NCBI GenBank assembly: GCA_964020975.1
Contig: OZ026619.1
Span: 85,880,206-85,944,205, forward strand
Source of the DNA: Hermodice carunculata
Lineage: Eukaryota > Annelida > Polychaeta > Eunicida > Amphinomidae
Reading direction: 5' to 3'
DNA length: 64,000 nt
Numbering within the stretch: the stretch's first letter is position 1; each line of letters opens with the position of its first letter. A program made the translations under genes and the position numbers. Shown piece by piece: positions 32,170 through 43,368 of the stretch. The notes under the pieces are model-generated. The model had not been told where the DNA came from. It searched no databases and was given only the letters and a program-made list of their open reading frames with translations.

Positions 32170-34250
32170 AGAGCCTAAAACAATGAAGTGCCACCTGGTG
32201 GCGAGGAGCCATTTGAGCTGTGTACGTTGTCAATAAGTGGAGGAGCATATATATCGGTGGTGTATGGTTCTTGGTTGGCTGTGTATGCTGGCAGTGGATT
32301 GTCCATGAAGTTTTGGCTTGGTGTGCCTGGGAGACTGCTGGAACAGATGCTTGGTCTGGTAGGAGGGGTTCTGTGAAGGTGAGGGTGGGAAGTGTAGCCT
32401 TTCAGTCTGTAGAGGGGCTGGGATGGCATGGTTTCCTGTTGGCTTGTTGAGCTGCTCTGGGCTGGTTGGTGTATTTTCCTGAAACTCATAAAGCAAAAGG
32501 AACACAACAGAGGGCAGAACCATATTTTTTAATGAGCAAAGGGTGTATCTATGCAAATTATGGGTATCCAAAGGAGAATTTTTTTTAGGTGTTTACTACA
32601 TACGTCCAACTTTGTACATTAAATGAGGTATTTAAAATTGAGGGGTCAGTTTGGGTGGTGGGCAAGACAGGGGTTGTTTGACCTTTCACCTGTGCCGTCG
32701 TTAGCTGCTTGCTACCTATAGCCCCGAGGGGTTTTACCTGGCAGGTGTATGTTTTCTGTAAATGGAGGAATTTAATCTGCTGGCTGGGGGGGGGGGGGGA
32801 TGGGTGGGGTTGATGGGAAGTTTGGTCGGCCTCATCCTTGTGCCGTCAGTAACTGCTTGCTACCTATAGCCCCAAGGGGTTTAACCTGGCAGGTGTAGGC
32901 TCTGTGCAAGGGGTGTTTTATGTGACGGTTGAGGTGGGAGTGAGGGAAGTAAGGGATGGTTCAACATTTTCGTCATTTTTTAATTAGTACTTACAGTACG
33001 CAAGGGGGGAGGGGGTTAAATGGGTCTGTACACTTTCACAGGATATGGAAAATGATGGTCAATTTTTGGCCTGTTTTGTGCAATTTTCCTATGATTTGGG
33101 GGGGGAAATCATCATTTTTAAAGTACTAATTTGGAGGGAGGGAGGGGTCATGAAATTTAGTACCCTAAGTACTAATTAAAAATGATGATAATGTTGAACC
33201 ATCCCTAAGTGATGTGTGGGTTTTGGTGTTGAGGTATGGAGCATTCTGCTATGTCAGATTCAGGTGTCGGCTGGAGTGGGATGTGGACTGAGAGGAGGGT
33301 TGGTTGACTTTACACCATTGCCAACAGTGGCTGCTTGCTACCTATAGCCCCGAAGAGTTTTACCTGGCAGGTGTGGCTGTATTGTGTAGGGTGGTGTTTT
33401 ATCCAGTTGGAGAAGTGTGTGGGGTTTGGGTTTTGGTGTTGGTGTATGGAATTTAAAAAAAAAAATATATATATATACATATGGGGGTGGCTTGTTTTAT
33501 TGTATTTTGTTATGTTGAATTCAGGTATGTCTACTGGGATGGCGGGTCGAGGGGGGGGGTGTTGGTTAGTTGACCTCTTGCCATCGCCGTGGGTAGCTGC
33601 TTGGTACCTGTAGCCCCGGAGGGGTTTTACCTGGCAGATGTAGGTTTTCTGTAAGTGCAGAAATTTAATCTGCTGGCTGGGGGTGGGGGGTGGGGTAAGG
33701 GGAATGGGTGGGGTGGATGGGGAGTTATGTCGGCCTCACCCTTGTGTCGTCAGTAACTGCTTGCTACCTATAGCCCTGAGGGGTTCAACCTGGCAGGTAG
33801 GTATAGGCTCTGCGCAAGGGGTGTTTTATGTGATGGTTAAGGTGGGAGTGGGGGAAGTAAATGATGTTTGGGTTTTGGTGTTGATGTTTGGAGCATTCTG
33901 CTATGTCAGATTCAGGTGTCGGCTGGAGTGGGATGTGGACTGAGAGAAGGGTTGGTTGACTTTACACCATTGCCGAGATGTGAGGGAAGAGGTTTTTCCT
34001 GATGGGCGTGGGTTAGGCAAGGGGAAGTTACAGTATCTGGTCCCAGTGGGGTGGGGGTCGGGGAAAGTGTGCTGGCAGGGTAAGGGCCCAGATGGCTATG
34101 TTAGGATAGCCAGTAGTGGCATGTTTCTAGCTGTGTTGTGGGTCCAGTGGATCTACTTTCGGTTAATTGGGTCTATCTGAAGAAATTGGGTCGAGTGGAG
34201 GTTTTGCCTGGGATGGGAAAAGTTCCCGTAGAGTAGAATTTAGGAGTGCA
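32170..34250. repeat. GT/GC-rich tandem-repeat region upstream of the LINE ORF1
   Basis: A core GCTGCTTGCTACCTATAGCC ... GGGGTTTTACCTGGCAGGTGT recurs near 32704, 32852, 33331, 33595 and 33755. Larger blocks also repeat: AATTTAATCTGCTGGCTGGG at 32772 and 33664, and GGTTGGTTGACTTTACACCA at about 33298 and 33950. Poly-G runs are frequent. The array lies immediately 5' of the minus-strand LINE, so it could be tandem promoter monomers of that element, or an independent satellite. A MITE interrupts one unit. Confidence 0.75.
32953..33205. mobile_element. PIF/Harbinger-like MITE, 253 bp, TAA target duplication
   Basis: Terminal inverted repeats of about 47 bases start GGGATGGTTCAACATT and continue through AATTAGTACTTA, with about four mismatches and one gap between ends. 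TAA flanks both sides (32950-32952 and 33206-33208). A neighbouring repeat unit at about 33858-33872 reads GGGAAGTAAATGATG without the element, showing the empty site with a single TAA. A 3-bp TWA duplication is typical of PIF/Harbinger. It has no coding capacity. Confidence 0.88.
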
Positions 34251-34254
34251 AGGT

Positions 34255-34590
34255 GTAGACATGTTCCACTGTTGGGTTTGGAGTTGTCTTGTGTAGGAGG
34301 GCTAAAATGTGGGTGCATCTACCACCTGGGGAGCTCTCCACCTGCACGTTTGGGGGTATGTCTACCGGTTCCAGCCTGGACAGGTTAGAGGCTCTTATGA
34401 GGAGCACTGGCTGGGAATGGGGGATAGAGGCCATGTTGAGAGTTTCTGTGTGGGGGGCAGATGTCTCTGGTGTGTGGTCAGAAGGCCATGGGGGGTATGT
34501 TGTTTGGTGGTGAGACCTGGCTGTACAGGTAGTGTGAATACCTATCTTTGGAGGCTTGGGACCATTTATCTTTGCATTTCTTATCAACCC
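34255..34590. other. Open low-complexity frames, no protein recognised
   Basis: Plus (34289-34513) and minus (34240-34587) frames are both open through GT-rich sequence. The minus product is Pro/Thr/His-rich, like that at 22 kb. Neither has a recognisable domain. Confidence 0.25.
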
Positions 34591-34895
34591 ATTTGTCTGA
34601 ATTTATTTTGAGCACTAATTCTGTTCCACTTTTAACATGTTTAAGAAGGATGGACATATTTCAGTGTTACAGAGTTATAATTTCATTTCTTTATGGAACA
34701 GCTATACAGCAAAGGAACAGGCATTTGTGTAACGTTTGAAGTGTATGGTAGAGAAGAATCAATTTTACCTCTTCTTTAAATGCTAGCCTAATAATGTATT
34801 ACTTCTACAGCTAAGTGCATACTTTAAAGTAATTTTTTTTCATATTATTCTCAAGAACTTAAATGTAATGTTGTACATTTATTTCCTACTGTGTT

Positions 34896-34907
34896 TATTT
34901 ATTTATT

Positions 34908-34938
<31 letters not shown>

Positions 34939-34955
34939 TCTATTTATTTATTTAT
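34896..34955. repeat. (TTTA)n microsatellite
   Basis: About 60 bases of TTTA repeats with single variants, directly abutting the MITE at 34956. Confidence 0.97.
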
Positions 34956-35149
34956 CAGGGATGAGCCTCTTCAGGGAATTCCAGGATTTCAGGGAATTTT
35001 GTGTCGTAGATTTACAGAAATTCCTGGATTTCTGGTTGAACTTCTAAAGAAAGTTGCATTTTCCCCCACACAAATGTTGTTTTTCACAGAGGATGAGTAC
35101 TTTATATGATACTCTCAGGGAATTTTTTCCTTGGTCAGGCTCATGTCTG
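34956..35149. mobile_element. MITE copy A, 194 bp, 6-bp flanking repeat
   Basis: Begins CAGGGATGAGCCTCTTCAGG and ends CTTGGTCAGGCTCATGTCTG. The ends form an imperfect inverted repeat (CAGGGATGAGCCT against CAGACATGAGCCT). It is nearly identical to 52730-52921. ATTTAT flanks both ends, although the microsatellite context weakens that. No coding sequence. Confidence 0.88.
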
Positions 35150-35155
35150 ATTTAT

Positions 35156-36895
35156 TTATACAATATATTTATACAGGGTAGCCCTGATCAGCACTCAGGC
35201 TACTTTCCATAGGGGCCCTGGGTGCACACTCGCATTCATGCATCAATTGGTATAAATATAATATGCTATAAAATACATGAACAATAGGTAAATTAAAAAG
35301 TATGAAAAGGTCATTACTAAAAGTAACTAAAAGATTGTGATTTCATGATGAAACGTCAATGATGTTTGAACATTTTCTTAATGTAATGACAAATTTACAA
35401 TCAATAATCCAGGTTTTAAAAGACGTCAAATCGTTACACATGGTACATTTTGCAGTACAAAGGTTTAAAAACTGTCAGGGATGGTGCTTCTTTAACCTTA
35501 TCATTTAAGCTATTCCATGTCTTGGCACCTGTAAACCTAGACGCTCTTTGACCTGACTTACCTTGTGTGTTAGGGACTGTCAGATTAGCCTTACTTTGCC
35601 TTGTAAAATGCCCATGGACTTCCGACACTGCTTTAAAGGCATCAATCAAGTAGGTAGGAGTTTTGCCATTTATAACTTTAAACATGAAAATAGCTCGATG
35701 ATATTGGTGCCGGGCCCTTAAATCAGTCCAATGAAGTTCCTAAAACATGTCCCTAATTCTCATTCTACGACCTTTAGAAAGTATCCTGGCTGCTCAATTT
35801 TGGAACTTTTGTAGCATGTCCAGGTTTTTTGTAGAACAGTCAGACCATGCGACGTCACAGTAATCAAAAAGTGGTAATATCAGAGAATTGTACAGGAGTA
35901 ATACTGAATCTTTTGACACAAATGGGGATATTCTCCTTAGAATACCAAGACGTTGTGAAATTTTAGATATTTTCAACATGTTTATTCCATGACATCTGCT
36001 TGTCAAACCATAGTCCTAAATATTTAAAATAGTCGACCTGTTCAATTTGTTTCCCGTCCACTAAAATATTCAGTTGGTCATATTCTCGAAGTTTCCTACT
36101 AGTTCCTAATAACATACACTTCGTGTTTTGAATATTCAAGGTGAGATGGTTGTAGTTCATCCATTTAGCTGCATTAAACATTTCAATATTTAATGTCCTC
36201 TGAATGTCAAGAACCGATTTAGCAGCAAAGAAAATAGCAGTGTCATCAACATACAATACAACCTTACTATTTGTAATAACAGAGGGAAGGTCATTTATGA
36301 AAATGACGAAAAGTAGGAGACCTAGTATTGATCCCTGTGGGACACCATAGGCTATTTCCATGTGTTCAGACAATATGCCCTTGAATTGGACGCATTGAGT
36401 CCGCTCGGATAAATAGTCCCTGAACCAACAGAGTTCAATACCATTGATCCCTAAATGTTCAAGTTTTGTCAGTAGGATTTCATGTGACACAGTATCGAAG
36501 GCTTTTTTGAGATCTAAAAAGCACACACCTGTAATTAAACCCTTGTCCATATTGGTAAGGACATAGTCATTTACATCTATCAAGGTAGTAGCTGTAGAAT
36601 GCAAGGGTCTAAAGCCCAACTGGTTTACGTTCAGGAGATTGTATTCCGTTACATAGGCATATAGTTGATCGTGGACAATTCTCTCAAACAATTTCATGGT
36701 TAAGTTTATAACTAAAATGGGTCTATAATTTCCTGGATCTGGCATTGGGCCATCTTTATGAATTGCAGATACTTTTGCCTGCTTCCACTGAGATGGTAAT
36801 TTGCCTGTAAGGAACGAACGGTTATATAAGTATGTCAGAGGACCTGATATCACATGCACACCAGTTAACTCTTACAGAGCCAATTTAGAGACTAA
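35156..36895 (-). mobile_element. 5'-truncated LINE with a YVDD reverse transcriptase
   Basis: The frame at 35963-36859 is nearly 300 codons of reverse transcriptase: SQWKQAKVSAIHKDG, GNYRPILVINLTMKLFERIV, LDLKKAFDTVSHEILLTKL, YGVPQGSILGLLLF and catalytic YVDD in place of F/YADD. The frames at 35794-36006 and 35434-35685 continue into the thumb and C-terminal part (LRRISPFVSKDSVLLLYNSL, FTGAKTWNSLNDKVKEAPSL). The 3' end is near 35156 (TATAAATATATTGTATAAAT). It is a different family from the (TA)n-tailed elements next to it. Two or more breaks separate the frames, and no endonuclease is present. A perfect hairpin follows just beyond the 5' end. Confidence 0.87.
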
Positions 36896-36946
36896 GTCAA
36901 CAGCTTTCCTTGGGGCGCGGAAAGTGCCCCAAGGAAAGCTGTTGAC
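36896..36946. repeat. Perfect hairpin, 21-bp arms, 9-base loop
   Basis: GTCAACAGCTTTCCTTGGGG plus C at 36896-36916 is the exact reverse complement of 36926-36946, with loop GCGGAAAGT. It adjoins the truncated 5' end of the LINE at 35156-36895. A degenerate relative appears near 51944 (GTCAGCAGCTTTCTTTGGCA). Confidence 0.95.
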
Positions 36947-36949
36947 CTG

Positions 36950-37735
36950 GACCAAATTTTTCAATGGGAACATAGGCATGCTGGTACTTGAATGAAAGGT
37001 CTTTTAATGAGGAATATGAATCTGGAATCATTACAGTAATCCAGCTTCATCAGCACAGCTTAAGCCGTGACTGGCACTCAAAGGGTTAATTATAATCATC
37101 AAGTTTTCTTATAGGTACAATCTCCAAGGACTTAAATGTTTAAAGCTTCAGTGTATTGCACTATTTCAATGGTAAAGATCATGTTTTTGGAAGAAAGAAT
37201 TTATGTAAAGGAAATATGCAAATTTCATGTTAATATTGATAGGGTAATGGATGATGGAGCATCCACTTTATAGAGAGTGGGCAGATATGAGTATAATGAC
37301 TTGCACACATATAGGGACTTCAAATATTTAAAGCTTGATTTATGAAGAAATCATAGATTTTGGAAAACAGTAATTTCATCAGTAAAAACAAACTTAATTG
37401 AATGTAATATCAGAATAAGATTATTTCTAAAGTATACTAAAATGTTCACAATATTTGACACTTTTAGTTGCCATGTAATCATACACACCAGACCTAGCAG
37501 TTTTACCTGGCAAGGAAGTGTCAAGAACAAGTCCGGCAACCCCAGGCAGGCCAAATACATGTATATGTCAATGTCCCTATAGTAAAAAGTGAAATGTTTC
37601 AAATACATGTCCGTGATAAGACAATTGTTTTATAGAAAACATACATCAAGTTGCAGAGCAGGGCAGAAATTGGGCACAGTGGGTGACCTTGAAGTAACGG
37701 CATTGGTACCTGGACCAACCTTTCCTGATACTGGA
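36950..37735. other. Intergenic, no gene recognised
   Basis: AT-rich sequence without recognisable coding or repeat structure. Confidence 0.5.
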
Positions 37736-37740
37736 TGATC

Positions 37741-37841
37741 TTGCTCCATTGAATGATCACAAAAGCCCCCCCCCCCCCCTTGCTCCATTGAATGATCACA
37801 AAAGCCCCCCCTCCCTCCCCCCCCCCCCCCCCCCCCCCCCC
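37741..37841. repeat. Tandem 39-bp unit with long poly-C tracts
   Basis: TTGCTCCATTGAATGATCAC plus AAAAGC occurs at 37741 and 37780, each followed by a C run (14 and more than 30 bases, interrupted by T). Poly-C also occurs at 37955-37968. These tracts are prone to length error in sequencing and cloning. Confidence 0.9.
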
Positions 37842-38416
37842 GCGGAAAGAATATCACATCCCCTCACACAAATTAATGGGTCCATTAAAGGCAGGCACTG
37901 ATGTGGGGACAAGGTTTGATCTTCGTAAGACAAATGCCACTACAGAAACTGCCTCCCCCCCCCCCCCCAAGCATTAAACAGTGCTGTCAAATCCAACACT
38001 GTCAACATCCTCAACAATACTTTTGGTGAGATAGGTCATTTTTCTGTTACCATCACTAGTAATCTGCTTTCGACGGCACATGACCAGTTTCGGCGGCCGA
38101 AAGCCAACAGAACGGTTTATGGTAGAGTGGAGGTAGGCCGCAGGCAGCGGCAGGCCTCAGTTAGATGCTGTCTGTCGCTGGCCGCCGCTTCTTGTCACTG
38201 GGCTCCACTCTGTATTGCATACTACATGGTGCATCATGTAAAATATGGATCTATAGTTGGGGATGGAAGTAAATTTATTCATTTATTGGACTTTATAACA
38301 AGACTTGTACCTCCATCAACTTGATACATGACGAATAACTTTGTATCTCATTCAATCACATAAAAGTAACTAATTTACCAAGAAAGGTTTTAACTAATCA
38401 GTTGCATTGCAACACT

Positions 38417-41400
38417 GTGTGTGTGTGTGTGTGTGTGTAGCAAAACTAATCTTCCCTGAGGCCCTCTTAAGCCAATCAAATACACAGTTGCATACAATTT
38501 ACAGCAAAATTACAATAGTGTGAACAATTATTTGCTAGCTTCACCTAGTGACATAAGATACTTGGTACAATTTTTCTTGGACAATAACAAGGCAGCAGAA
38601 CTTTTGACTTCCTTTGGCAACTGATTCCATGTTGCTGCACCATCATAACCCAAAGCCCTTTTCATATACTCAGTTTTGGGGTGAGGAAGGTAAGAATTAT
38701 CCTTAACAGCTGATCTTGAGTTCACTCAGTGAACATCTCTTTATATACTCTGGTGACATATCATTCAATACTTTGTACACAAGGACTAATTTCTTAAATT
38801 GTATGCATTCATTTAATGTCATCCAGTTGCGTTTCTGTACCATGTCACTGTAACTTTGAAATTTGTTTGAGTTTATGACTAAATATCCAGCCTGTTTGTG
38901 AAGGCATTGAACTTTTTGAAGTAAAGATTTGTTGCAATTGCCCCATATGATGCAGCAATAATCTACATGAGGAAGTATGTAGGCATTCACAAACCTTTTC
39001 CTGATATGGAATGGTATATAGTAACATATTATCCTGAGCACATTTAAATTCATAACTATCTTTTTGCATACATTGGAAACCTAAACATGCCACAATAAAA
39101 ACATGTCCACATAGAGCCCAGGGACTTTTTGCTTGTTTACACTTTCCAGCAAGGAATTTCCGAGATAAACTCTTAATGTCTCATTTTTCATGGCTGCAGC
39201 TTTCCTCTTGGAAGGCAGTAACATTGTTTTTATTTTCTTTTCATCAGCAACCAATTGATTGTTATTACACCATAATTCAGCCTTTTTCACCTTCTGATTT
39301 AATTCTTTTTCAATTTCGTTTATGCACGTTCCGGTTGCATGCAGATTAGTGTCATCAGCATACATGTTGAATTCAGCACCATTCAGAAAACATTGATAGA
39401 TAATTGATGAACTGGATGAAAAATAGTGGGCCCAGTAAAGATCCCTGCGGGAATCCACATGTTGTTTTCAGTGGTTCTGACATTATTCCATTTATACAGA
39501 CTGCCTGACATCTTTCACCAAGATAAGATTCAATCCATTTATATGCATTCAGAGAACAACCATACATCTTTAGTTTGCGTAAGAGAAGATCATGGTCCAC
39601 TGAATCAAATGTGTCTTTTTAGGGGTCCAGCATAACCTCAGATTCCTCCATTAGGAATGTTAAAGCATACACCATTAAGGAAGTTGCCAATTCACAAACT
39701 CTTTGATTCTGTGAAAACCATCATAAGATTTGTCCATGTCAGTAGTCGTACCTTTTGGTAGCAACTTTTCAGCAACCTGATTTCTCCAGACTTTGTACAT
39801 CTCTGAACTACCCATAGATTTGAAGTCATCATGCATCTTCGCAGCCTGGATTATGTCTTCATTTATCCATTTTGTTTGTTTCATGTGTTTTACTCTGTGC
39901 ACTTTAACAGGTGCATGTACGGTTCAGTACCTTGTTATAGTTTTCCATGCCTAGAAATACAGCTTCATTTACATTATTTGAGTTGTACACATTTTGCCAA
40001 TCAGAATTTTTGTAAATCCTGAATAAACGATAATGTATAGCAGTGTGACCAGGGTCATTACCTCTACCACTACTGTAACAACTGAAGACAAGTCACTCAC
40101 TGGGGAGTGCTCACTGATACCCAGTTTAGGTACTACTACCTGTTTAAGACACATTGCATTTGACACATAGATGTGATCACTAAGTGTCTCTGAGGTTTTG
40201 GTTACTCTGGTAGGCACATTTACAACTTGTGACAACTGAAATGATGAAACACAATCAATCCAAGTTTTCTTATCAGTAATTTCTAACCAATCAATATTGG
40301 ATCACCAAGAACAAAAAATTCTTTGTTTTGAGTATATGCCCATTCTAGTTGTTACTCGAATGCAGCGTACTTTAGCATTGAGGGGTCAAGATGAAACAAA
40401 TCAATATGGACTTTTGAGTTGGCTCTTTGGATCTCAAACCATATGGTTTCAATCGTGTCATCTTGCGTATCTTTTCTGTGAACAAATGGAACCTTTGAGG
40501 CTACATAAGCAACTATTTCTCCACCCATGTTCGGCCCCAACAAATCATATTGAAACCATCAATATGTACTTGCATCTGCAATATTTTCATGTTAAAATTT
40601 TTCAAATATGCCCAAAATATCAGCCTCTGGTTTGAGCTTCTGAAGCACGATATGTAATTCATCTACCTTTGGGTACAAGTTGCATATATTCAAGTGGGCT
40701 ACATTTAAACCTTTTTTTGTTCAAACCAAAGCCACATGTACATACTGGCTTAGTGTCAGACACTATTTTACTTGCTTTGGGTTTCATGTGATCCATGTTT
40801 AAGTTGCCAAGTTTCAAACCATCAACTTTTAAGGTAGAACAGGGATTAACTTCTTCACATTTTACCACCAGTGATACGTGCTGTTCTGTTACTCTAGAGG
40901 AGTCCTTTTCATTGTTTTGTTTACCCAAGTTTTGTCATTTTTGTTCAGTTCAGTGTCATGTACAGTGTGCTTCTCATCATTTTTGACAGGTAGGCATGGT
41001 GTCATCTTGCCTGTAGGTGATGTACATTCACATGGCCTACTCTTGTTGCAGTCAATGCACAGAGAAGTTAATGGGGGGAAAGTGGTTATACACATACCAA
41101 CAGGTCCAGCATCATCTTCCTTCCCACTGTCCTATGCACTGTCAATGGTGAATTTGTGGCACATCTTTTGTTTATGTCCTACAGTTTTACAGCTGTTGCA
41201 GCAAAGAGGCTGTCTGTGCCGACATCTTTCTTTAAAGCAATATGTTGGCACAGTCTCGCCACAGTTAAAACATGCTTTCTTCTGATGGTGGCTAGGCATC
41301 GGAGAGTAAACCCTTTCCAGAATGGTACTTTGAACAAGGCGATGAACAGCGACTGCTTCAATGTTGTTGGCATGTGGTATCACTGGTATACAGCTGTCTG

Positions 41401-41500
41401 TTGTACAGGTATCCACAGATCCCAGGTCATGAGGCTACAGAAGAGGTACAATGATAAATCAATGGTTATTTTTAAGTTATAGTTCATGATAATCGCATGT
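38417..41500 (-). mobile_element. Decayed LINE related to the 26-32 kb element
   Basis: From 5' to 3' on the minus strand: ORF1 zinc knuckles (41132-41416, KKACFNCGE), a linker (40659-40928), endonuclease fragments (40352-40543; 39969-40235 with VPTRVTKTSETLSDHIY and LGISEHSPVS, Glu for the usual Asp of SDH), a linker (39675-39902), then reverse transcriptase from 39600 (DHDLLLRKLKMYGCS, FPQGSLLGPLFF, catalytic YADD), thumb and tail (38528-39053). The N-terminal half of the reverse transcriptase is deleted between about 39600 and 39675. The 3' end reads CTAATCTTCCCTGAGGCCCTC, like the (TA)n-tailed family, followed by a (CA)n tail at 38419-38439. Many breaks; older than its relatives. Confidence 0.85.
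41132..41416 (-). pseudogene. LINE ORF1 zinc-knuckle fragment
   Basis: Encodes SHHQKKACFNCGE, then a Cys/His-rich tail with CNSCKTVGHKQKMC. It parallels the knuckles at 29360-29640 (RHQQRKACFQCGE, CNTCHVLGHKSKC), supporting one family. These knuckles would bind element RNA. The esterase portion is not visible upstream, so the element probably starts near 41.5 kb. Confidence 0.7.
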
Positions 41501-41509
41501 CAACCCAAT

Positions 41510-43360
41510 TATTTCCTAGGTATACAAAATCCCTGTTAAAAGCAGTTAAAAATTGACATTTCCAGGCAGCATAAAAATAATAGAACATTCTATCTCAAAA
41601 TCATGGTGACGGCACATAATGTAATGAACATAAAGCCACACCTACGTAAAAAAAATGCACAGAGTTCCACAAAAGGGGTGGTTGTGGTTCTGGTATTAAT
41701 TACACCAAGGAGGCTACACGTGTTGTCTTCTTGATTCCACAAACAATTGAGCACTCTGGGTGAGGGTTGGGTTGTCCATGTATATTGATCCTAATTGTTG
41801 GTCAGACAAGGGCTGGGCCTTGCACAGTAACTAGACAGTTCCAATTTCAGCAAAGTGACCACTTCACTGCCATATTAAAATAGTTCCCTAAAATTTCATG
41901 GCTGTAGTATTTGACAAAATTATGAGTGACAAGTGGCCTTCCAAAGTTCATAAATCTGCAGAGAAGTTACACAAAAAGTGAGTTTTGAACAACAAAAGTT
42001 TAAAGAAAGTGTATGCTATGTGAGAAATCTCACCCTTAATCTTGATACCCTTATTAGTAGCTGCTTAAGCAATCTTACCCATTCAACAAGCTAGGGAGCG
42101 TAATTGGTTATGTAATGCTATTGAGAGATATTACGAGACCAACACAGCTAAGGGTTGAAGCTAATATTGACCATGTAGATGTCTTACGTGTTAATGAGGG
42201 GTAATGGCAGGAAGCCACAACAGTGGCTGGTGTATAGTCTAGTATGTACACAGTCTGCTAATGACTACAACATCACAGCTCTCTCCATACATCAACATGT
42301 CCTAATGGCTGGATGTTTTGCGTATGGCACGAGTCTGTCCATGTGACTGCAGTCCTTCTCAACACGTGTTCATTCTTTGCATTGATATCATTATTTGTGT
42401 TATATCAATACAGCTTTATGGAAAAATTGATTAAATAAATGGTGGCTGTGGTGGGTTTTATTCATGGGTCTGTGAAGCATCCTGTGTTAAACATTTGATT
42501 GAAGCATTGCATGTCCAGCTATATGTAGGTTGTCTTCGGTAAAATGGAGGCAAAATTGTAAATGTTTGTAAAGGGCAGCGTGGGAAAACCTAACTGTTAG
42601 AAAAACTGTGTTTGCCTGTTTTATATGTTGGGATCGCCATGTTGGTACATCTACGTAAAACGTGCCATTGTTTACGTGTCCATGGTGACTGGATGTACAT
42701 ACTCCTGCTTGAAATGACCATTGTTTGAAAGGACTTTTCTTTGAAAAAAGGATTTTTCCTTATGAGAAAAGTCTTAAAGGTGGGTGACTCTACAGGTCAA
42801 CCAGTGCTTATCGTACGCTTATTAGAATTAAAACAACAGGAAAGTTGTTCCAATAGCCCTGAATTGGGACTGTGGAAATATATAGGAACATTTCCTAAAA
42901 TGGTTAAACCATGCAGTTTCCTCAAATTAGCACTTTATGTGTTAATTGAGCGGTACATAACACAGGGAGATAAACTCAGACAATAAAAGTTTAGCATTAG
43001 CTGGGGCAAGGGAGTTCATTTTCCCATGATATTGAGGCCAAATATCTAAATCGATCCTAATTGGTGCGTCCAATGCTTCTCCCAAGTTAGTCACAGTTCT
43101 CTGCTGTGAGCTAATCGTGGAGGAGTTGGGATGTATCCTTGCATATGGACTTCAATGTTTAGTCCATCATACCTTGCCTGAGTAAAATGTCTTCCCAGGG
43201 GTTGGGCGGTCACTTTGTTACTAATGTAATGGAAGTGCTTTCTTAACTTGTCCTTTAGAGTGGACGTTGCATCTGTCCTGCAAACTGTTTGTGGCAGGTC
43301 TTGCAGGTTGGGAGGTAGACAAAATTTGAGCTTTCACATATTTGCATTATAGTATTTGAA
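41510..43360. other. Intergenic, no gene recognised
   Basis: Includes a plus frame at 42741-42986 (81 codons) of ordinary composition that I cannot place. It has no visible splice sites. Confidence 0.45.
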
Positions 43361-43368
43361 ATACTATA

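Noticed and set aside
37630-37977. Poly-Gly and poly-Pro frames
   Set aside because: Direct products of the poly-C tracts.
42741-42986. 81-codon plus-strand frame
   Set aside because: Ordinary composition, but no homology, splice sites or regulatory context that I can support.
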